Assembly: GCA_964399625.1 (NCBI GenBank)
Contig: CAYNSB010000057.1
Location: 1 to 20,101 of the forward strand
DNA length: 20,101 nucleotides
Source: CAYNSB01 sp964399625
Lineage (GTDB): Bacteria; Planctomycetota; Phycisphaerae; Phycisphaerales; UBA1924
Direction of reading: 5' to 3'
A model generated the notes under the pieces. It saw only the letters and a program-made list of their open reading frames with translations. It did no database searches and was not told the DNA's origin. Within the stretch, counting starts at the first letter, position 1; every line of letters begins with the position of its first letter. The position numbers were made by a program, and so were the translations under genes. Positions 13,616 through 20,101 of the stretch are shown here, one piece after another.

Positions 13616-14371
13616 ATGCCAGCCCTCGACCCCAACCTCGTCCGCGACCCCGTGCCCACGCTTCTATGGGCCTACGCGCAGGGGGCCTTTCCCATGGGCG
13701 ATGCGCAGCGCCCCAACGCGCCGCTGGCGTGGTACTCGCCGGACCCGCGCGCGATCCTGCCCCTGAACGAGTCGCAGGGGCTCCACGTGCCGCGACGCCT
13801 GCGCGATCGTGCCCGCGCACGCCCCTTCATCCTCACCACCGATCTCGCCTTCGAGCAGGTCATGCGCCAGTGCGCCCGGCCCCGCGCGCACGAGCGCGAG
13901 ACATGGATCGACGAACGTCTGGTCCGCGCGTACACCCAGATGCACGACGCCGGGCATGCGCACTCGATCGAGGCCTGGGCGGAAGAAGCGACGCAGGCGC
14001 GAGGGCACGGTGGCGCGAAGGGAGAGCGAGGTGAGCCCGATGGCGGGCGCGTCACTCGCTCGATCGATGGTCGCACGCGCGTGCTCGTGGGCGGGGTCTA
14101 CGGCGTTCACGTGGGCGCGGCGTTCATGGCCGAGAGCATGTTCCACCGCGCGGACCTGGGCGGCACCGACGCCGGGAAGCTCGCGCTGCTCGCCCTGGTG
14201 CGCCATCTCGACGAGCGCGGGTTCGACCTGTGCGACACGCAGTTCACCAACCCGCACATCGCCCGCTTTGGCGTGCGGGAGATCCCGCGCGACGACTACC
14301 TGGCTCGCCTGGCGAGCGCGATCGGGAAGGACGCGCCCTGGGCACCCTTCGCGCCCACGCTCAACCGCTGA
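13616..14371 (+). CDS. aat: leucyl/phenylalanyl-tRNA--protein transferase
   Basis: Transfers Leu or Phe from charged tRNA to proteins with N-terminal Lys or Arg, creating N-degrons for ClpS/ClpAP degradation in the cytoplasm. The 251-residue protein shows the family order: LLWAYAQGAFPMGD (17-30), WYSPDPRAILPL (39-50), GHAHSIEAW (113-121), LVGGVYGVHVGAAFMAESMFHR (157-178), and FDLCDTQFTNPHIARFGVREIPRDDY (203-228). Between HSIEAW and LVGGVYG there is an extra charged, Gly/Arg-rich loop of about 30 residues (122-155) where E. coli Aat has only a few. The start at 13616 is preferred because homology begins there; an in-frame ATG at 13556 would add 20 unconvincing residues. There is no obvious Shine-Dalgarno. 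Its last 11 bases overlap the convergent gene ending at 14361. Confidence 0.95.
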   Translation: MPALDPNLVRDPVPTLLWAYAQGAFPMGDAQRPNAPLAWYSPDPRAILPLNESQGLHVPRRLRDRARARPFILTTDLAFEQVMRQCARPRAHERETWIDERLVRAYTQMHDAGHAHSIEAWAEEATQARGHGGAKGERGEPDGGRVTRSIDGRTRVLVGGVYGVHVGAAFMAESMFHRADLGGTDAGKLALLALVRHLDERGFDLCDTQFTNPHIARFGVREIPRDDYLARLASAIGKDAPWAPFAPTLNR

Positions 14372-14870
14372 TCCTGGGTGTCTTGCCGTTCTTGGCGAGC
14401 ACCTCGGCGAACTGGGCCTGGATGAACCGCTGGAAATCGTCATGGAAGATCTTCATCGATGGGCTCGTGATCATGCGGACGAAACTCTCCTCCTGCTCGA
14501 TGTCCTTCATCCGCTTGGCCCAGGACTCGAAGTAGTCCCGCGACATCTGCCCCTTCGTGTGCGCGTACCACACGATCTCGAAGAGCGAGAGCTGCATGAG
14601 GTTCATGAAGTACTCGCGGACCTCCTGCGGCGTGCTGCGCCCGTCCACGTCGTGCTTGTAGATCGCCGCGAGGCTCGGGTCGTCCACGCGCATCTTCCGA
14701 AGCTGCATCTGCAGCTCCACGATCCGCGTGAAGTTGCCGACCATCTGCGCGCGCCGATGCTGCCAGAACTGGTACGCGGCGAAGATGAACCCGCCCGCGA
14801 TGGCCGAGGACGACAGCGCCTGGAGCGCGACCTGCACGTGCTGGAGCGTGATCTGCGAGAGCGTGGGCAT
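14361..14870 (-). CDS. unknown membrane-anchored protein
   Basis: A 169-residue protein I do not recognise. A single membrane segment (about residues 16-36) is followed by a long, mostly helical cytoplasmic region rich in Met, Gln and charged residues, with an amphipathic pattern and several aromatic residues (EIVWYAHTKGQMSRDYFESW). The layout (one N-terminal TM, then a helical domain) resembles uncharacterised DUF4760-like or DUF6082-like membrane proteins, but I cannot confirm membership. The ATG at 14870 is preferred; a TTG at 14906 would add 12 residues. There is no Shine-Dalgarno, but an extended -10 ends 6 bases before the ATG. The 3' end overlaps aat by 11 bases in convergent orientation. 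Confidence 0.8.
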   Translation of the reverse strand: MPTLSQITLQHVQVALQALSSSAIAGGFIFAAYQFWQHRRAQMVGNFTRIVELQMQLRKMRVDDPSLAAIYKHDVDGRSTPQEVREYFMNLMQLSLFEIVWYAHTKGQMSRDYFESWAKRMKDIEQEESFVRMITSPSMKIFHDDFQRFIQAQFAEVLAKNGKTPRISG

Positions 14871-14876
14871 GGGGCG

Positions 14877-14906
14877 ATTGTTGCACGGTTCCCACCCCGC
14901 GCGCAA
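14877..14906 (-). promoter_or_regulatory. extended -10 promoter candidate, possibly leaderless
   Basis: On the minus strand, TTGCGC (14906-14901), an 18-base spacer, then TGC followed by AACAAT (14882-14877), i.e. an extended -10 with four of six matches. Six bases remain before the ATG at 14870, which has no Shine-Dalgarno. The -35 coincides with the alternative TTG start, so both cannot be used from this promoter. Confidence 0.45.
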
Positions 14907-14944
14907 CGCCTGCCGAGCATCACCGAATCAATGCGCTCGCTCGC

Positions 14945-15802
14945 TCACTTCTCGGGCAATTCGCTGGCGCTCAGCACGAAGCCGAACTGAAGGATCACAG
15001 CCCCGTTCTGCCGCTCGACGAACGCGCCGCCCACGAGAACGGGATCGTTGATCGCCGCGTCAACAAAGGCCGGATTCCGCACCACGATCTCTCCGTCTCC
15101 GGGCGACACGGTCCGGTAGTCGCCACGCGTGGGCGAGTACGCGATGTGCAGCAGCCGCGAGCCGTCCACGCTCTCCTCGCGGATGAGCTTGCCCGCGAAA
15201 GCCATTCCCGAAGGGGCGTTCTTCTTTGCGCCGGCGCTGCCCGAGACGATCTGAGAGGTGCGCTCCTCCTCGGGATTTACGACGCACGCGACCGCCTCGA
15301 AGTGCTTGCCGATGCTGGCCCGCAGTGCCGAGCTAACGGCGACTCGCATCTTGTCGTAGTCCGCATGGTTCGGGTCCGCGCGTGCCACGGCGAGCGCGGT
15401 CTGGCGGAGAAAGTTCATCCACGTGGGGATCTTGACGGTGGAGGTCGGGACCGCGATCTTGTGTCCCTTGCACGATTTGCACGTCTCGGTCCGTGTCTCC
15501 ATCTTGTACTTCTGATGGGGCAGATTGACCTGGAACTCGTAGGTCTTGGTCCCGACTCCGTGACAGTCCGGGCACGCGATGTTCGCCTGCACGGAACGCG
15601 CTTTGGTCCCGGCCTCGTTCGGATTCGCGCTGCGTACCAGTCCGTCCGTGGTCTTCGGGGCATCGCCCGAAGCCGGCTTTGCGGTGGTCGTGGGGGCTGG
15701 CTGGGGGTTCGGCGGCGCGCTCGCTTGACCGCGCGCAGTCGCGGGCAAGCCGACGCAAGAAAGCACAGCGCACGCCAACGCGATCGATTGGTAACGCCTC
15801 AC
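14945..15802 (-). CDS. exported protein with CPDCH and CKSC motifs (zinc-finger or heme candidate)
   Basis: A 285-residue predicted exported protein of unknown function. A signal peptide occupies about residues 1-26 (cleavage near ATARGQA), followed by a Pro/Ala/Thr-rich linker to about residue 55. CPDCHGVG (77-84) and CKSCKGHK (108-115) resemble the paired CxxCxGxG repeats of a DnaJ-type zinc finger, giving four Cys for one metal site. The first also reads as C-x-x-C-H, a c-type heme attachment motif. The remaining 170 residues look like a mixed alpha/beta domain. A GGAGGT lies 5 bases before the GTG start. It follows trmB by 51 bases on the same strand and may be read through from it. Confidence 0.82.
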   Translation of the reverse strand: MRRYQSIALACAVLSCVGLPATARGQASAPPNPQPAPTTTAKPASGDAPKTTDGLVRSANPNEAGTKARSVQANIACPDCHGVGTKTYEFQVNLPHQKYKMETRTETCKSCKGHKIAVPTSTVKIPTWMNFLRQTALAVARADPNHADYDKMRVAVSSALRASIGKHFEAVACVVNPEEERTSQIVSGSAGAKKNAPSGMAFAGKLIREESVDGSRLLHIAYSPTRGDYRTVSPGDGEIVVRNPAFVDAAINDPVLVGGAFVERQNGAVILQFGFVLSASELPEK

Positions 15803-15853
15803 GGGAGACCTCCGTTCGAAGGAAAGGGCCGAGCGGAGCAGTTTACATGCTTC

Positions 15854-16738
15854 TTACGAGCGCCTCAAGATGACCGCGTGGAACGGCCTTCCCTCTCGCC
15901 GGTACTTCCGCTCGAAGTTCGTGCCTACCACCTCGCCCTCGCCCGCCGATTCGGGCCTGCGGAACTCGATCAGTTCAAAGGGGCGGGCCGACCCCGCCCC
16001 GGGCACGAGCCCCGCCGCCGAAGGAAACTCCTCACGATTTGCTGCCACGTCCGCCCGCGCCGCCGCGAGCATCTCCGCGCCGGGCGCGAGCGGAGCGCCT
16101 GGGGCGAGCAGCCCTCGCGGGTCGTCCGCCCACCCAAGAAAGTGCGCCGCGTCCCAGGCCCACAGCTCCACGTGGTCCGTCACGATCCGCAGCTCGCCGC
16201 CGGGCTCGAGCACGCGCGCCGCATCCGCCAGGAACCGATCCTGCACCACGCGCCGGCGATGGTGCCGGCTCTTGGGCCACGGATCCGAAAAGTACAGGTG
16301 GATCACACGCAGAATGCCATCGGGCACGCGCCAGCGCAGGAACTCGCTCGCGTCCGCGTGCAGCATCCGCACGTTCGTCAGGGCGCGGGGCGGCGGGGCC
16401 TCGAGCGCATCGACCCCGTTCTCCTCATCGCCCAGCCCCGCGCGACGCCGACGGACCCGATCCGCCGCGTACAGATAGAACTCCCGGGCCCACTCGATGC
16501 CCAGGAAGTTTGTCCCCGGCTGCCGTTCGGCCTGCTGGATGAGAAACGTGCCCTTGCCCGAGCCGATCTCCAGTTCGAACGGCTGGGACGGCTCCGCGAA
16601 CCACGCCCGCGGGTCGATCCAACCCGCCCGCGGATCGCCCCCGATCGCATCCGGCAGGCCGGGCAATTCGCGCGCATCGACGCCCACCACGCCCGGCGCA
16701 TCGTCAAGAGGCTTTCCGCGTCCCAGTCCGAACGACAT
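15854..16738 (-). CDS. trmB: tRNA (guanine-N7-)-methyltransferase
   Basis: SAM-dependent enzyme that makes m7G at position 46 of the tRNA variable loop. In the 294-residue protein, LEIGSGKGTF (56-65) is the SAM-binding loop and NFLGIEW (77-83) the acidic motif II. HLYFSDPWPKSRHHRRR (147-163) carries the catalytic Asp region, and TNFERKYRREGRPFHAVI (273-290) is the tRNA-binding C-terminal signature. It is about 50 residues longer than E. coli TrmB because of an N-terminal extension and two variable loops, at about 96-120 and a Pro/Ala-rich one at about 204-252. It is the third gene of a tight minus-strand group with the mddA-like gene and a 49-residue small protein (19 bases upstream). No good Shine-Dalgarno is visible, which fits translation coupled to the upstream genes. 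Confidence 0.95.
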   Translation of the reverse strand: MSFGLGRGKPLDDAPGVVGVDARELPGLPDAIGGDPRAGWIDPRAWFAEPSQPFELEIGSGKGTFLIQQAERQPGTNFLGIEWAREFYLYAADRVRRRRAGLGDEENGVDALEAPPPRALTNVRMLHADASEFLRWRVPDGILRVIHLYFSDPWPKSRHHRRRVVQDRFLADAARVLEPGGELRIVTDHVELWAWDAAHFLGWADDPRGLLAPGAPLAPGAEMLAAARADVAANREEFPSAAGLVPGAGSARPFELIEFRRPESAGEGEVVGTNFERKYRREGRPFHAVILRRS

Positions 16739-16757
16739 GCCCCAGCGTAGGAGCTGC

Positions 16758-16907
16758 TCATCTGGTCCCCACGCCCGTGGCCGCCGCCGCCAGCGCGATC
16801 CAGGCCGCGCCCTTGAGCGTGAAGAGCGCGATCGCGAGCAGCCCGAGCCTACGGCAGCGTCGTGCCGCGATCGGCGCGACGCGGGGCGAAAGAATGGTGG
16901 TCCTCAT
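16758..16907 (-). CDS. 49-residue single-pass small membrane protein, translationally coupled
   Basis: A short gene that length cut-offs would miss. The product has an Arg-rich N-terminus (1-20, net positive) followed by one membrane helix of about 22 residues (LGLLAIALFTLKGAAWIALA, about 21-40), a typical positive-inside small membrane protein. Its ATG overlaps the TGA of the mddA-like gene as ATGA, and GGAGG lies 5 bases upstream, so both the start and coupling are well supported. trmB begins 19 bases after its stop. No function is known to me; the LFTLKGAAWIAL pattern recalls tiny conserved membrane proteins, but I cannot name a family. Confidence 0.65.
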   Translation of the reverse strand: MRTTILSPRVAPIAARRCRRLGLLAIALFTLKGAAWIALAAAATGVGTR

Positions 16908-17713
16908 GCGGCCCTCCGGGGCATCGGCACGAACCCCCGCACGCGACGGCGATAGCTCTCGTACGCCTCGCCGTGCTCCCGCACCAGGTCCCGCTCCTCG
17001 AACCACACGCCCACGAGGATGTACAGCGTCGTCATGATGCTGAAGAACAAGTGCCCGAGCGTCATCGTCGGCGTTGCCCAGAACCCGATCAGCAGTCCCA
17101 CCATCAGCGGATGGCGCACGAGCCGGTAGGGGCCGATGAGGCGGAAGCCCACGGGCTCGTACGAGCGGTTCGTCGCGCCCAGCCACACCTGGCGCAGCCC
17201 GAAGAGGTCGAAGTGGCTGATCAGAAACGTCGAGACGATCGCGAGCGCCCAGCCCGCCAGCGACAGCGCTTGCAAACCCCACGAGATCGCGGGCGTTCCC
17301 GCGTGCCACACGATCTGCGGCAGGGGCCGCCATTGCCACATCATCAGCCCCAGCGCCGCGCTCGCGGCGAGCACAAAGGTGCTGCGCTCCATGCTCGCCG
17401 GGACGCACCGAGTCAACCAGCGCTTGAAACCCGGGCGGGCCATCACCGTGTGCTGCACCGCGAACAGGCCCAGCAGCGCCGCGTTGACGAGCAGCGACCG
17501 CCCGACCGGCCCGCTCGCGCCGGAGTCGATCGTCTTGGGCACGATCCAGTTTCCGACGAATCCGATCGCGTACGAGAACGACGCCACGAACGCCGCGTAC
17601 GCCACGGCCCCGTACGCGGGGGCGACGCGCCTCCCGATCGGCCCCAGGGGCGCCGTGCGTCGCAGCGCGAAACCATGGAATGGACAGGCGGACGCGGGAA
17701 CGTGCTGACTCAT
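16904..17713 (-). CDS. mddA: methanethiol S-methyltransferase-like integral membrane protein (MddA family)
   Basis: A 269-residue multi-pass membrane protein resembling MddA, which methylates methanethiol to dimethyl sulfide using SAM, and more widely the NnrU/isoprenylcysteine methyltransferase group. About six hydrophobic segments are visible. NWIVPKTIDSG (55-65), LFAVQHTVMARPGFKRW (83-99), ERSTFVL (109-115) and MMWQWRP (124-130) are the landmarks I recall for MddA. YRLVRHPLMVG (196-206) and EERDLVREHGEAYESYR (239-255) form the ICMT-like SAM-binding C-terminus. The start at 17713 is set by a GAGG about 7 bases upstream and by homology; an upstream in-frame extension to 17809 is Arg-rich and unlikely. 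Its stop overlaps the next small gene (ATGA). Substrate assignment is by family only. Confidence 0.82.
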   Translation of the reverse strand: MSQHVPASACPFHGFALRRTAPLGPIGRRVAPAYGAVAYAAFVASFSYAIGFVGNWIVPKTIDSGASGPVGRSLLVNAALLGLFAVQHTVMARPGFKRWLTRCVPASMERSTFVLAASAALGLMMWQWRPLPQIVWHAGTPAISWGLQALSLAGWALAIVSTFLISHFDLFGLRQVWLGATNRSYEPVGFRLIGPYRLVRHPLMVGLLIGFWATPTMTLGHLFFSIMTTLYILVGVWFEERDLVREHGEAYESYRRRVRGFVPMPRRAA

Positions 17714-17762
17714 GATGAACCTCACTCCTGTGCGGGCCGCGACGGGCGCGCCCATGACCAGA

Positions 17763-17787
17763 CCCCGCGCGCCACGCGCCCGCGGGG
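17763..17787. repeat. GC-rich inverted repeat between the 79-residue gene and mddA
   Basis: CCCCGCG (17763-17769) and CGCGGGG (17781-17787) are perfect 7-bp arms around an 11-base spacer, in the 99-base gap between two minus-strand genes. It could form an attenuating or terminating hairpin in the minus-strand transcript, but no T-rich run follows it on either strand, so intrinsic termination is not supported. Confidence 0.4.
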
Positions 17788-17812
17788 AACAAACCTTCTC
17801 CACAGCCAACGA

Positions 17813-18052
17813 CTACGCCGCGTGCCCTCGATCCGACGGCCCATCGACCGCCGACGACGCGAGGTGCACACGGACCCACTCCGAAAGGCCGGCCGCGTCG
17901 ATCGCGGCGCGGGCCCGATCGACCGCCTCCCATGAAGCCTCGAACAGGACCACCCGACGACCCGGGCACGCGCGGACCGCCTCGATCACGAGCTCGATCC
18001 CGCCCCCGTTCTTCCCGTTCCCCATCGCCCGTTCGTTCGCGCAGATCACCAT
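17813..18052 (-). CDS. 79-residue protein of unknown function
   Basis: A short soluble protein I do not recognise. It is supported as coding by very high G/C at third codon positions (about 85% in my reading) and by an ordinary globular composition. A Gly/Asn-rich loop (AMGNGKNGGG, 9-18) is followed by two predicted amphipathic helices and a strand (RRVVLFEAS, 32-40). The first third faintly resembles the Cys-Gly-rich opening of thioredoxin-like 2Fe-2S ferredoxins, but the later cysteines of that family are absent. GGAG lies about 9 bases before the ATG. It lies upstream of the mddA-like gene on the same strand and is divergent from the TetR regulator. Confidence 0.55.
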   Translation of the reverse strand: MVICANERAMGNGKNGGGIELVIEAVRACPGRRVVLFEASWEAVDRARAAIDAAGLSEWVRVHLASSAVDGPSDRGHAA

Positions 18053-18091
18053 CGACAGGCTCCATCCCTCGAGGCCCGAACGGCTCCGATC

Positions 18092-18103
18092 GAGATTGGT
18101 CTA
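18092..18103. promoter_or_regulatory. candidate TetR operator between divergent genes
   Basis: The minus-strand reading TAGACCAATCTC matches the TAGACCRGTCTA-type operator I recall for LmrA/YxaF-like TetR regulators at 10 of 12 positions. It lies between the divergent starts at 18052 (-) and 18195 (+), where an autoregulated TetR operator is expected. Dyad symmetry is imperfect (AGA...TCT retained). Confidence 0.35.
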
Positions 18104-18194
18104 CGGTACTTTCTCCCGCGTCCGAGTCGCCTGACTCGCCGTCCACGCCGGGTGAACTCGTGGTCAACTTCCACGGCAGCACCGAGCGAGAGCC

Positions 18195-18806
18195 ATGGCC
18201 GAGAAGACACGCGAACGTCTGATCAGCGAGGCCAACACGCTGTTCTATGAGCACGGCTTCCACGCCATCGGGCTCGATCGCGTCCTCGACGCCGCGGGGG
18301 TCACCAAGACCACCTTCTACAACCACTTCGAGAGCAAGGACGACCTGGTCATTGCCGTGCTCGTGGAGCGCGACCGCAAGGAACTGACCGAGTGGCTGGG
18401 CATCATGCACGCCAAGGGCGGGGCCGATCCGCGCGCCCGCATCCTGGCGCTCTTCGATCTCCTCGAGGACTGGCTCGCCGACCCGCAGTTCAAGGGATGC
18501 ATGTTCCTCAAGGCGCAGGCCGAGTACCCCGCGCCCAACGACCCCGTCCATCGGGCGGCGCTCGTTCACGGCGCGAACCTGCACGAGGCCCTGCGCCAGC
18601 ACGCCATGCTCGCCAGCGCCACCGACCCGGGCACCCTCGCGTCCCAGCTCATGATGGTCGTGGCCGGGGCGATCGTGACGCGACAGTCCACCGGCGTCGT
18701 CGATCGCATCCGTACCGCCCGGCGAACCGCCGAGGTCCTGGTCGATCACCACATCCCCCTGCCTCCGCGTCCGGCTCGACGAAAGCCCACCAAGAGCGCC
18801 GGATAG
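18195..18806 (+). CDS. TetR/AcrR-family transcriptional regulator
   Basis: A 203-residue DNA-binding repressor candidate. Residues 1-50 hold the TetR helix-turn-helix: RERLISEANTLFYEHGFHAIG, then LDRVLDAAGVTKTTFYNHFESKDDLV, a close match to the family consensus. The remainder is a helical ligand-binding and dimerisation domain; the ligand is unknown. The C-terminus is basic and Pro-rich (PLPPRPARRKPTKSAG). The ATG has only a weak purine stretch (GCGAGAG) upstream. It is divergent from the 79-residue gene and the mddA-like operon, the usual layout for a TetR protein controlling its neighbour, so control of that minus-strand group is a reasonable inference. Confidence 0.93.
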   Translation: MAEKTRERLISEANTLFYEHGFHAIGLDRVLDAAGVTKTTFYNHFESKDDLVIAVLVERDRKELTEWLGIMHAKGGADPRARILALFDLLEDWLADPQFKGCMFLKAQAEYPAPNDPVHRAALVHGANLHEALRQHAMLASATDPGTLASQLMMVVAGAIVTRQSTGVVDRIRTARRTAEVLVDHHIPLPPRPARRKPTKSAG

Positions 18807-19125
18807 GCCTCCGCGTCCCGCGTTCGCGCGATCCGGACCGCGTTTGGTGCGCATAACCGATCAGAGAATTGATCTGATTCTCAGACCCGCACGCGCGGCC
18901 GCATCCGCGCGAGCCGATGACAAGTGATTGGGCTCGCCCTGCACCCGGGCTCCGGCCGGGAGCGCGGCGCACGCGCGGGCTCGAATGGTCGGGGACGGAT
19001 CGGGGCGGTGAGGGAGCGGGGGAGCGAGAGTTCGACGTCGGCGAGCGCCCACAAGCCTCGCGCGCACGCTTTCAAGGATGGACCACGTGCCGCACCTCGG
19101 CACGACAGGCTCCAGGAGGTGCCCG
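18807..19125 (+). other. 319-base intergenic region upstream of prkA
   Basis: I see no convincing gene in this gap. It holds the AT-rich nested palindrome at 18859-18882 and a small GCTCC-GGCCG-GGAGC inverted repeat (18949-18963) without a T-run. It ends with the strong Shine-Dalgarno AGGAGGT just before prkA. The length of the leader leaves room for promoters and regulation of prkA. Confidence 0.6.
18859..18882. promoter_or_regulatory. nested palindrome, candidate operator upstream of prkA
   Basis: GAGAAT-TGATCTG-ATTCTC (18864-18882) is a perfect 6-bp inverted repeat with a 7-base spacer, overlapped by GATCA-n6-TGATC (18859-18874). It is an AT-rich island in GC-rich DNA. The arm spacing equals that of the classical 19-bp Fur box, and 11 of 19 bases match it, but the centre does not. 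A Fur-family or other dimeric regulator is possible. Confidence 0.4.

Positions 19126-20101
<976 letters not shown>

Noticed and set aside
17714..17809. N-terminal extension of the mddA-like protein by 32 residues
   Set aside because: Arg-rich, contains a GC inverted repeat and lacks homology; the internal ATG at 17713 has an SD.
17813..18052. Thioredoxin-like 2Fe-2S ferredoxin assignment for the 79-residue protein
   Set aside because: Only the opening resembles that family; the later cysteine ligands are absent.

Overview
The window is GC-rich (I estimate close to 70% G+C by eye), gene-dense bacterial chromosome. The codon pattern, the gene set (type-I NADH dehydrogenase NuoF, IMP dehydrogenase, Aat, TrmB, an archaeal-type glycogen debranching enzyme, PrkA kinase) and the many lipoprotein and Tat-exported hydrolases suggest a planctomycete, most likely of the Phycisphaerae. 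That placement is an inference from protein style; there is no rRNA here to confirm it. I saw no transposase, integrase, CRISPR array, tRNA or rRNA, so this looks like ordinary chromosome rather than an island.

Layout. At the left edge is the 3' part of nuoF (+), which converges on a lipoprotein alpha/beta hydrolase (-). A compact (+) lipid operon follows: a CDP-alcohol phosphatidyltransferase-like protein, a CdsA-like cytidylyltransferase and a PlsC-like acyltransferase. It converges on an mgtC-family gene (-), which lies beside a second, paralogous lipoprotein hydrolase (-) and a Tat-exported alkaline phosphatase (-). Divergent from these is an ANTAR-type response regulator (+), whose stop codon directly abuts the stop codon of guaB (-). 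guaB is divergent from a glycogen debranching enzyme (+).

Middle and right. Three tandem small membrane proteins (12701-13495, -) share one short soluble motif and form the most unusual locus in the window. Divergent from them is aat (+), whose 3' end overlaps an unknown membrane-anchored protein (-). A run of (-) genes then continues: an exported protein with two CxxC motifs, trmB, a 49-residue small membrane protein, an MddA-like thiol methyltransferase and a 79-residue unknown protein. A divergent TetR regulator (+) and a 319-base spacer holding an AT-rich nested palindrome precede the 5' half of prkA (+), which runs off the right edge.

Functional themes. Envelope and lipid work dominates: the lipid trio, MgtC, exported hydrolases and phosphatase, small membrane proteins and MddA. 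Household functions (GuaB, TrmB, Aat, NuoF) are interspersed. Several genes without a Shine-Dalgarno have a -10-like hexamer only 5-8 bases before the ATG, suggesting leaderless transcripts alongside normal SD-led genes.
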